DNA from: an uncultured Clostridia bacterium
Lineage (GTDB): Bacteria > Bacillota > Clostridia > Christensenellales > CAG-138
Assembly: GCA_937894955.1 (NCBI GenBank)
Contig: CALAXO010000073.1
Location: 1-12,247 of the forward strand
Direction: 5' to 3'
DNA length: 12,247 bases
Shown here: piece after piece, positions 1 through 5,873 of the stretch
Numbering within the stretch: the stretch's first letter is position 1
How the letters are laid out: the number at the start of each line of letters is the position of its first letter
Made by a program: the position numbers and the translations under genes
The notes under the pieces: generated by a model
The model's input: only the letters and a program-made list of their open reading frames with translations
What the model was told of the DNA's origin: nothing
The model's database searches: none

Positions 1-1034
1 GTATTTTTTCCTTTTGGATCGAAGCCGGAATTATTCCCGCAATCACGTTTCGTGCAGCTTTTGTTTTCGACAAGCAGCCTTCCGAAGCTTTTTCGAATCG
101 TTACTGTTGACATTTCAATTCTTGCGCCCGACTGCATTTCAAGAAGTTTTGTCAAAGCCTCTATATGCGGCTGAAAAACATCGGTTTGCACTCCGTTTTC
201 CCGAAGCATATGCATTACAGCGCGCGATTTAATCGGCATCGGCAAAGCAACCAGCTTTTCCGCATCAACCCCGTTTTCTGTTTTTGCGTTCAGATAGACC
301 TCTTTTGCAACGCCGTTCAGGTATTTTTCATCTTCATTCAAAAGTTTTGCATTTCTGCATATAACCTTTTCGCAGCCTGAATTAATACCGTTTTGTATTT
401 CGGGAATTATTCTCAGTCTCAGCAAATTTCGTGCAGTATCCGGAACAAAATTCGTTTCGTCCGTTCGAAACCGCTCGCCGTTTTGCAGCAAATATTCAAC
501 CAGTTCTTTTTTTTCAAAATCAAGAAGAGGATGAATGATTTTCCCGCTGCAATATTTCATTCCGCACAGCCCGTTAAGCCCGCTTCCGCGAAAAAAATGC
601 AGCAGTATGCTTTCCGCATTATCCGACAAATGATGAGCTGTTGCAATAAACCCCGTTCCGCTCAGAATTCTTGCACGTTCGAGAAATTCATAACGTAATT
701 TTCGAGCAGCCGTTTCCGTCGAAAGGCTGTTTTTATCGGCATATGCCGGAACATCCGCCTTTTCACTCAAAAGTTTGAGCGAGTGTTTTTCACAAAAAGC
801 GCGAACGAAATTCTCATCCTCCTGCGCTGCTTCCCCACGTATGCAATGATTGAAATGCGCACAGCATAACATGAAATTTGCGTGCTTTTCAACAATTTTG
901 CGTGAAAGATTCTTTAAAAGGAGAGCAAGCGCACATGAATCCGCACCCCCGCTGAGCGCAACCAAAATCCCGCTTTCAAGGGCTTCGGCACAGTTTTTTT
1001 CAAGGATATGGAGCAGTTTTTTCTCCGCTTTCGT
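1..1034 (-). CDS. tilS: tRNA(Ile)-lysidine synthase TilS, 3' end cut off by window edge; apparent ACG start
   Basis: TilS attaches lysidine to C34 of the AUA-reading tRNA-Ile using ATP and lysine, a cytoplasmic and normally essential reaction. The frame runs open from 1049 to the left edge. It shows the PP-loop signature LVALSGGADS (residues 24-33 counted from the proposed start), the family's AHHLSDNAES segment followed by FRGSGLNGLCGM, and a later DETN...RNLLRLRIIP block. About 344 codons are visible; family members are usually 430-480 residues, so the C-terminal part is missing. An in-frame TGA lies at 1052-1050. No ATG, GTG or TTG follows until a TTG at 965, inside the PP-loop strand. I place the start at ACG 1034, which gives an N-terminus reading (M)KAEKKLLHILEKN, because GGAGG lies 8 bases upstream. 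It follows thpR by 35 bases and is probably the last visible gene of the dnaN-side block. Identity is secure; the start is not. Confidence 0.93.
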
Positions 1035-1042
1035 AACGCCCG

Positions 1043-1047
1043 CCTCC
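1043..1047 (-). promoter_or_regulatory. Ribosome binding site of tilS that points to an ACG start
   Basis: GGAGG, extended to AAGGGAGG at 1050-1043, lies 8 bases upstream of the in-frame ACG at 1034-1032. No canonical start codon lies at a usable distance in the TilS frame. An ATG at 1060 is in a different frame and has no Shine-Dalgarno sequence before it. The site therefore argues that translation starts at or near 1034. Confidence 0.7.
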
Positions 1048-1069
1048 CTTCAAAGATCATTGCCAAAAA

Positions 1070-1603
1070 TCAAAGTTTTTCCTTGTGCAAAGGATTATAA
1101 ACAAGCTTGCCTTTTTCTTTAACGCTTTCAAAAAGGGTTATTTCCGTGGCAGTAAAGCTTGTTTTAAACTCTGTTTCCTGCAGCTGTAAATAAACCTGTT
1201 TGTCAAATTCAATACTCCGTCCGAGCGTTATATGCGGAACAAAGCGTCTGTATTCGCGTGCAAACCCGTTATCAGCCAATGCCGTTTGAAGCGACTCATG
1301 TAAAATTGTCAATTCGCCTGTATTTCCGCCGATTTCGATAAAAACAGTGCGGCTTCCGCTTCTTTCAAAACTTGAAAACCCGGCAGGGCGCAGTTCAAAC
1401 GGACGAATTCCGCGCACGGCAGATTGCATTGCTTTCACCGCGCCGACAAGATCGTTACTTTCACCTATAAAATGCAATGTTATATGCAGGTTATTTTCCT
1501 GAACAAATCTGCCTCCGCTCGAAAGCATCTTAAGCTTTTTGAGCACAGCACCGACTTCGTTTCTGACAGCTTTGGGCAGTTCAACGGCAATAAACAGACG
1601 CAT
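1070..1603 (-). CDS. thpR: RNA 2',3'-cyclic phosphodiesterase ThpR (2H phosphoesterase, LigT family)
   Basis: This is a 177-residue protein, the normal size for the LigT/ThpR family, which opens 2',3'-cyclic phosphates at RNA ends and was first described as a 2'-5' RNA ligase. Both catalytic HxTx motifs of the 2H superfamily are present: HITL at residues 40-43 and HITL at 124-127. The N-terminus MRLFIAVELP is typical. The start at 1603 is supported by an AAGG-type ribosome binding site about 9 bases upstream, which overlaps the TAA stop of the carboxypeptidase gene at 1614-1616. The two genes are 10 bases apart and probably translationally coupled. tilS follows downstream on the same strand, so two tRNA/RNA-processing genes sit together. 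The natural substrate in bacteria is not settled. Confidence 0.93.
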   Translation of the reverse strand: MRLFIAVELPKAVRNEVGAVLKKLKMLSSGGRFVQENNLHITLHFIGESNDLVGAVKAMQSAVRGIRPFELRPAGFSSFERSGSRTVFIEIGGNTGELTILHESLQTALADNGFAREYRRFVPHITLGRSIEFDKQVYLQLQETEFKTSFTATEITLFESVKEKGKLVYNPLHKEKL

Positions 1604-1613
1604 GATATTTACC

Positions 1614-3119
1614 TTACTTTAAATCATAGATTTTTTTATACTTTTCTGTGAGGTATTCAATGTAATAATCTGCATTAAATTCCTCTCCGCATGCATTCTC
1701 TATCAACTGCGCCGGGGTCAGCAACATTCCGTATTTATGTATTTTTTCAGTAAGCCATGCGGTCACTTTGTCGATCCTGTTTTCCGAAACAAGTTTATCA
1801 ATGTCAATGTCCTGTTTCATTTTGTGAAGGAATTGCGCTCCGTAAGCAGAACCGAGAGAATAACTCGGGAAATAACCCAATGCGCCGCCGCTCCAATGAG
1901 AATCCTGAAGGCAGCCCATGCTGTCGCAGGGAACATCGATTCCGAGATATTCCTTATACAGTCTGTTCCATTCCTTCGGCAGATCCCTGGTTGAAAGAGA
2001 GCCGTCTATGAGCCTTTTTTCAATTTCGTACCGTATCATTATATGCATTGAATAGGTCAGCTCATCCGCCTCGGTCCTGATAAGTGAAGGCTCGGCCTTG
2101 TTCACGGCAAGGAAGAAGTCATGCGCAGAGACATTTTCGAACTGCTCAGGAAAAAGTTCTTTAATTTTCGGGAAAATCAAAGAGATAAACGCTTCACTTC
2201 TGCCGATGATGTTTTCATAAAAACGGGACTGAGATTCATGAATGCCCATTGATGCTCCGCCTGCCATTGTTGTTCCGATGAGATCATCGCCGGTGTTCAG
2301 CTCATAGATTGCATGTCCGCCCTCGTGTATTACTGAATACATGCTGCTTGCAACCATATTTTCATAATAATGTGTGGTAATTCGAACGTCATGCTTGTTG
2401 AATTCGGTTGTAAACGGATGCTCCGTTTCCCCAATGGAACAATCGTCGCGGTTAATTTTCATAACGTCCATTATGTAATCCGACAGTTTTCGCTGCGTTT
2501 CGATCGGGCAGGACTTTTCAAGGAACGAAGTATTGATAACATCACCTTTTTCGCAAATTGCATAAATCAGCGGAACTAGTGCGCTGCGGAGCTTTTCGAA
2601 ATATACATCAAGCATTTTTTTCGACGCGCCGCGTTCAAATTCGTTGAGCCAATAATCATATGCGTCCGTTTCCGGGGAAACATATGCCGCAATTTTTCTG
2701 TTGTATTCAACAATTTGTGCAAGATACGGTTCAAAAACGGAATAATTGTCCGTATTTTTTGCCTCAACCCACGCGTTATGGGCTTCTGTCAGCAGCACCT
2801 GAAACGCGGTGTATTCTTCCATCGGGATTTTGCGCATTTGATTAAGCTCGCGCGCTTTTTCCTCGACTTCACGGCGGGTTATAAAGTCCAATTTGTCAAG
2901 ATTTGACATCATGGTGTCTACAACATCGAATTGTTCCTCATTAACAGTCAGTTTGTAGATAATTTCACTTAAGACACCGTAGGTTCTGCCGAGACCTTCC
3001 GCCGCGTTTTTCGGTGCGGCCGTTTCGGAGTCATAGCTCAGAACGCCCATCGCATGACTGTAGGCTGCCATGGTTTCTGTATTTTTTTTAAATAGTTCTT
3101 TTGCCTTTTCAAATTCCAT
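1614..3119 (-). CDS. Metallocarboxypeptidase, peptidase family M32 (carboxypeptidase Taq type)
   Basis: This 501-residue protein matches the M32 family, zinc-dependent cytoplasmic enzymes that remove C-terminal residues from peptides; about 500 residues is the usual length. The zinc site is HEGGH at residues 265-269, with the third ligand expected in GIHESQSRFYEN (E295). Other family hallmarks are IRTEADELTY near 347-356 and HWSGGALGYFPSYSLG near 408-423. No signal peptide or membrane segment is seen. The ATG at 3119 has GGAG 7 bases upstream. It lies 38 bases downstream of dnaN and probably shares its transcript, although the two have no obvious functional link. Peptide turnover is the likely role; the specific substrates cannot be inferred. 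Confidence 0.95.
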   Translation of the reverse strand: MEFEKAKELFKKNTETMAAYSHAMGVLSYDSETAAPKNAAEGLGRTYGVLSEIIYKLTVNEEQFDVVDTMMSNLDKLDFITRREVEEKARELNQMRKIPMEEYTAFQVLLTEAHNAWVEAKNTDNYSVFEPYLAQIVEYNRKIAAYVSPETDAYDYWLNEFERGASKKMLDVYFEKLRSALVPLIYAICEKGDVINTSFLEKSCPIETQRKLSDYIMDVMKINRDDCSIGETEHPFTTEFNKHDVRITTHYYENMVASSMYSVIHEGGHAIYELNTGDDLIGTTMAGGASMGIHESQSRFYENIIGRSEAFISLIFPKIKELFPEQFENVSAHDFFLAVNKAEPSLIRTEADELTYSMHIMIRYEIEKRLIDGSLSTRDLPKEWNRLYKEYLGIDVPCDSMGCLQDSHWSGGALGYFPSYSLGSAYGAQFLHKMKQDIDIDKLVSENRIDKVTAWLTEKIHKYGMLLTPAQLIENACGEEFNADYYIEYLTEKYKKIYDLK

Positions 3120-3154
3120 ATTTTTTCTCCTTTTTGGATGTTCGTTTTTCTGCT

Positions 3155-3174
3155 TTTTTACGCTCCCGTAAAAA
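3155..3174 (-). other. Stem-loop over the dnaN stop codon
   Basis: TTTTTACG (3155-3162) and CGTAAAAA (3167-3174) form a perfect 8-bp inverted repeat with a 4-base loop. It spans the last codons and the TAA stop (3158-3160) of dnaN. There is no T-run after it on either strand, so it is not a standard intrinsic terminator. It may stabilise the dnaN message end or tune read-through into the carboxypeptidase gene. It may also simply be a coincidence of A/T-rich sequence. Confidence 0.35.
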
Positions 3175-4267
3175 GTCTTACAGGAAGAATCATATAGTAG
3201 AATGCTTCTCCCTCAACAGGAACGATTACGCAGGGCGTAACGGCATTATTCATGTTCAGATAAACACATTCGTCGTCAAGAACACGCATTACATCCTGAA
3301 TGTACGTTGCGTTGAACGCAATTTCCAAATCCTTTCCGACAAGTTGAACTTCAATCTCGTCGTTTATATTTCCCTTTTCACTGTTTGCCGTTATGGTAAG
3401 GGTGTTGTTTGCAAAAGTCAGCTTGATTCGGTTCGATTTCGATTCGCGCGCCATGAGCAGAGCGCGCTCGGTGCTGTTCTTCAGCTCTTCGCAATTTATC
3501 AATACTCTTGTTGCAAAGTTTTTGGGTAAAATGCCCTTATAATTCACATATTCGCCGTCCAAAAGGCGCGATATGACCTTTGTTCCGCCGAAATCTATTT
3601 TTATATGTGTGCTTGAGAAAATAAGCTTAACTTCCGAATCGTCGGAAGAAAGAACAGCGGCAATTTCCTGCATTGCGCGTTTGGGAATGACGACGGATTT
3701 TTTGCCGGTGCAGTTATTGATTTTTTCTTTTCTCATTGCAATGCGAAAGCCGTCGAGTGCAACCATAACAAGCGTGTTGTCGCTGTCAAATTCAAGGCAG
3801 ACGCCGTTGAGGATCGCCTTTGTTTCATCGTTGGAAACCGAAAATATGACCTGTTTTATCATGCTCTTCAGCTTGTTTTGGGGTATATCCGCCGAAAATT
3901 CATCGTCAACACGCATCATTTCGGGGTATTCATCCGCATTTTGAATTTGTATTGAAGACTTGACCCTGCGCGAACGAATATTCATTGTGTTCCCGTCGCT
4001 TTCGAAATCGGTCGTGTCACCGTTGAATTTTTTTGCAAGATCGGAAAACAGCCTGCCGGGAAGGACCGCGCTGCCCTCATCGTCAATAATTGCGGGAATT
4101 TCGGTTTCGATTTGAAGTGACAGATCCGTACATTTTATGAACAGAGTGTCATTCGCTGCATACATATATATGCCCTCAAGAATCGGAAGTGTTGCGTTTG
4201 AAGGCATGGCCTTCGTAACAACGGAAACCGCCTCGTTGAGTTCTTTTGTGTTTACGCTGAAGCGCAT
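3158..4267 (-). CDS. dnaN: DNA polymerase III beta subunit (sliding clamp)
   Basis: This 369-residue protein is a full-length beta clamp, the ring-shaped dimer that tethers DNA polymerase III and many repair proteins to DNA. Family landmarks are the N-terminus MRFSVNTKELNEAV, ALDGFRIAM near residues 170-178 in the second domain, SRLLDGEYVNY near 233-243 and the C-terminal YYMILPVRL. Three clamp domains of about 120 residues fit the length. The C-terminus carries four extra residues (FTGA) after the usual PxRL ending, and the normal M of MPxRL is L here. The ATG at 4267 has AGGAG about 9 bases upstream. Neither dnaA (usually just upstream) nor recF (usually just downstream) adjoins it: upstream is a noncoding region with DnaA-like boxes and downstream is a carboxypeptidase. 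It could be the only clamp gene or a second copy; the sequence here cannot decide. Confidence 0.97.
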   Translation of the reverse strand: MRFSVNTKELNEAVSVVTKAMPSNATLPILEGIYMYAANDTLFIKCTDLSLQIETEIPAIIDDEGSAVLPGRLFSDLAKKFNGDTTDFESDGNTMNIRSRRVKSSIQIQNADEYPEMMRVDDEFSADIPQNKLKSMIKQVIFSVSNDETKAILNGVCLEFDSDNTLVMVALDGFRIAMRKEKINNCTGKKSVVIPKRAMQEIAAVLSSDDSEVKLIFSSTHIKIDFGGTKVISRLLDGEYVNYKGILPKNFATRVLINCEELKNSTERALLMARESKSNRIKLTFANNTLTITANSEKGNINDEIEVQLVGKDLEIAFNATYIQDVMRVLDDECVYLNMNNAVTPCVIVPVEGEAFYYMILPVRLFTGA

Positions 4268-4329
4268 GGGTGCATCTCCTTTGCTGTTGTTTATTACTAA
4301 GGTGGCGGCGGCAGTAGTAGTGCGGAAAC

Positions 4330-4486
4330 TGCGGATAAGTCAAGTTTTGCCTTTACTGTCAAATAAAAACAGTGTTTATAAAAGGCGCAAAACTCTGTTG
4401 ATAAATGCGGCTGTTATTAACAGTTTCCGTGTTGTTCGCATTATCCTCAGCAAATTAATTCTTTTCCTTGTGGAAAAAGCGGATAA
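4330..4486. promoter_or_regulatory. Cluster of DnaA-box-like 9-mers
   Basis: Compared with the DnaA box TTATCCACA (reverse TGTGGATAA), four sites differ at one base: TGCGGATAA at 4330-4338, TGTTGATAA at 4396-4404, TTATCCTCA at 4441-4449 (opposite orientation) and TGTGGAAAA at 4469-4477. Three more differ at two bases: TGTTTATAA at 4373-4381, TTATTAACA at 4414-4422 and AGCGGATAA at 4478-4486. Seven near-matches in under 160 bases beside dnaN is more than casual A/T-richness suggests. No perfect box is present, so binding is an inference. Confidence 0.5.
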
Positions 4487-4495
4487 CAAGGAAAA
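4462..4495. repeat. Perfect 10-bp inverted repeat with a 14-base spacer
   Basis: TTTTCCTTGT (4462-4471) and ACAAGGAAAA (4486-4495) are exact reverse complements separated by 14 bases. The spacer and inner arm edges contain two DnaA-like 9-mers in tandem (4469-4477 and 4478-4486). The repeat could be a protein-binding dyad or a cruciform/hairpin within the candidate origin. Neither side is followed by a T-run, so it is not a standard terminator. Confidence 0.6.
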
Positions 4496-4608
4496 AACTT
4501 CCGGTTGTTTCTGCCGCTTTTCGATACAGTAAAAGACACCGTGAAAGCATTTTTGAAAAGCAAAAGTAATCTGCATAACGCAGACCTGTGAGGCTTATGC
4601 CTTTGCCG

Positions 4609-4631
4609 ATGTATACTCCGCCTTTATACAT
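4609..4631. promoter_or_regulatory. Operator-like palindrome overlapping the leftward promoter
   Basis: ATGTATA (4609-4615) and TATACAT (4625-4631) are exact reverse complements with a 9-base spacer. Seen from the leftward promoter, the repeat begins within the -10 hexamer (4630-4635) and covers the expected transcription start near 4622. That is a common position for a repressor site. The same sequence would form a small hairpin at the very 5' end of the transcript. No regulator is identified. Confidence 0.35.
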
Positions 4632-4658
4632 TATAAGATAAAACAGCCTTGCAGTCAA
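4630..4658 (-). promoter_or_regulatory. Leftward sigma-A-type promoter, probably for dnaN
   Basis: On the minus strand, TTGACT (4658-4653) is followed after 17 bases by TATAAT (4635-4630), a perfect -10 hexamer and a -35 with one mismatch. Transcription should begin near 4622. dnaN starts at 4267, so the transcript would carry a leader of roughly 355 bases crossing the DnaA-box cluster. No better promoter is visible closer to dnaN. It might alternatively make a separate small RNA. Confidence 0.65.
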
Positions 4659-4720
4659 TATAGACAATGCAGGGAATTGACGCCGAAACAACACGAAAAG
4701 CCGAAATTTTGCGACTGATA

Positions 4721-4750
4721 TTGACAAATGACATCAACTTGCGTTATTAT
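4721..4750 (+). promoter_or_regulatory. Rightward sigma-A-type promoter for the lipid kinase block
   Basis: TTGACA (4721-4726) is a perfect -35 and TATTAT (4745-4750) lies 18 bases on, one mismatch from the -10 consensus. Transcription would start near 4757, giving a leader of about 125 bases before the ATG at 4883. This placement also rules out the in-frame upstream ATG at 4667 as the translation start. Confidence 0.65.
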
Positions 4751-4882
4751 ACAATTGAGTATTCATATCCGCAGATTGGGTTTGTGGGTGCGGGCTTGTT
4801 ATGCGCAAAAGATTTTGCACCGGTTTTCGGATGTATTCGAAATTTATTGCAAGGTTTTTTGAGTAATTTCGGAGGAAATACA

Positions 4883-5761
4883 ATGGACAAAATGTTTTTT
4901 ATCGTTAACCCTGTGGCCGGAAGCGGTAAATGCAATGCTTTATTTTCAGAATGTGAAAACATCCTTCGCGAACGCGGCATTGAATATATCGTCAAAAAAA
5001 CGGAGCATAAGGGACATGCGGTTGAAATTGCAGAGGAAGCGGTAAAAAACGGTGAAAAGTTCATTGTTGCGGCAGGCGGCGACGGAACGGTGAACGAAAT
5101 TTCTTCCGTAATATGCCAAAACCCGAATATCAAGCTTGGAATCCTTCCTTTCGGAACAGGAAACGATCTTTCCGGAGTGATGAATATTCCGAGCGAACCT
5201 GAAGCGGCAATAGAATTGCTTCTGAGCGGAGAAGCAAAGTATATTGACATGGGTATTGCAAACGGGACGAAATTTACAAATGTCTGCGGCCTGGGTTTTG
5301 ATGTTGACGTTTTGATGAATACCGAACGGCATAAAAAGGGCAGGAAGGGGATGCTTCCGTATTTTTTGGGCATTGTTGACTCGCTTTTTCATCGAAAAAA
5401 AGTACATGCCAAAATAAAAACGGACAGCATTCAGTATGAAGGCGACATAATTATTTCGGTTGCCGGAAACGGAAAGCGTTTCGGCGGAGGAATGCTTGTG
5501 AATCCCGATGCGGAGGTTGACGACGGTCTGTTTGATCTTTGCATTGTGCGCTGGGTAAATCTTTTTACCTTTTTGCGGCTTTTGCCGCTTTTCATAAAAG
5601 GTAAACACAAAAATAAAGCTCCTGTCACTAATATTCGAACACAAAGCTTCACGATTGAAACGGACGGTGAATGCATTGTTGAGCTTGACGGTGAGCTTAT
5701 TGAAAAAACGCCGTTAACTTGCAGCATTATTAAAAATGCTTTAAGAGTTGTTCGGCCGTGA
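4883..5761 (+). CDS. Diacylglycerol kinase family lipid kinase (DgkB/YegS type)
   Basis: This 292-residue protein belongs to the soluble DAGK-catalytic-domain family, whose Gram-positive members phosphorylate diacylglycerol to phosphatidic acid and return it to phospholipid synthesis at the membrane. Motifs are NPVAGSGK at residues 9-16, the nucleotide-binding GGDGTVNE at 65-72, LPFGTGNDLS at 88-97, and a C-terminal half with VDDGLFD at 212-218 and LDGEL at 268-272, which holds the expected catalytic glutamate. The length fits the family (about 290-310). I chose ATG 4883 because GGAGG ends 7 bases before it, the family consensus begins right there, and a strong promoter at 4721-4750 lies downstream of the alternative in-frame ATG at 4667. 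It is the first gene of the rightward block. Substrate choice (diacylglycerol versus another lipid or sphingoid base) cannot be fixed by sequence. Confidence 0.93.
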   Translation: MDKMFFIVNPVAGSGKCNALFSECENILRERGIEYIVKKTEHKGHAVEIAEEAVKNGEKFIVAAGGDGTVNEISSVICQNPNIKLGILPFGTGNDLSGVMNIPSEPEAAIELLLSGEAKYIDMGIANGTKFTNVCGLGFDVDVLMNTERHKKGRKGMLPYFLGIVDSLFHRKKVHAKIKTDSIQYEGDIIISVAGNGKRFGGGMLVNPDAEVDDGLFDLCIVRWVNLFTFLRLLPLFIKGKHKNKAPVTNIRTQSFTIETDGECIVELDGELIEKTPLTCSIIKNALRVVRP

Positions 5762-5873
5762 GGTTTGTAATATGAAATGACGGGTCTTGACAGAAGCGGC
5801 GGTTGAAATTTATTTCCGATAAAGAAATTTTTCGGGAGACCTTTGCATAAAATCTAAGAATGGAGGTTTTACC

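Larger units (their letters stand above)
4268..4882. other. Noncoding divergent intergenic region upstream of dnaN, candidate oriC or DnaA-controlled region
   Basis: No convincing gene lies in these 615 bases. Genes on both sides point away from it. It contains a cluster of DnaA-like 9-mers (4330-4486), a 10-bp perfect dyad (4462-4495), a leftward promoter (4630-4658) with a palindrome at its start region (4609-4631), and a rightward promoter (4721-4750). Short A/T-rich stretches occur near 4449-4468. Short reading frames here lack believable ribosome binding sites and resemble no family I know. I see no tRNA or recognisable riboswitch. Co-oriented flanking genes and DnaA boxes fit a replication origin, but dnaA is not in view. 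Confidence 0.5.

Noticed and set aside
4462..4495. The 10-bp dyad as an intrinsic terminator
   Set aside because: Neither strand has a T-run after the second arm, the spacer is long (14 bases), and no gene ends nearby.
4376..4727. Two overlapping minus-strand reading frames (66 and 90 codons) in the dnaN upstream region
   Set aside because: They lack good ribosome binding sites, have cysteine- and arginine-rich random-looking composition, and match no family I know. A small leader peptide is not excluded but not supported.
4667..4882. In-frame N-terminal extension of the lipid kinase from ATG 4667
   Set aside because: It crosses a strong promoter at 4721-4750, has no ribosome binding site and does not resemble the family N-terminus, whereas ATG 4883 has GGAGG and starts right at the conserved block.
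4946..5644. 232-codon minus-strand frame opposite the lipid kinase gene
   Set aside because: It is the antisense shadow of a clear DAGK-family gene; the product is histidine-, arginine- and phenylalanine-rich with no recognisable motif.
5787..5816. Internal promoter before the DUF5711-like gene (TTGACA at 5787-5792)
   Set aside because: The -35 is perfect but sequences at 16-18 bases spacing (TTTATT, TTATTT, TATTTC) are poor -10 matches, so it was not listed.
5812..5834. Terminator-like hairpin (ATTTC/GAAAT followed by T-run) after the lipid kinase gene
   Set aside because: The stem is only five A/T-rich pairs and too weak to support a call.
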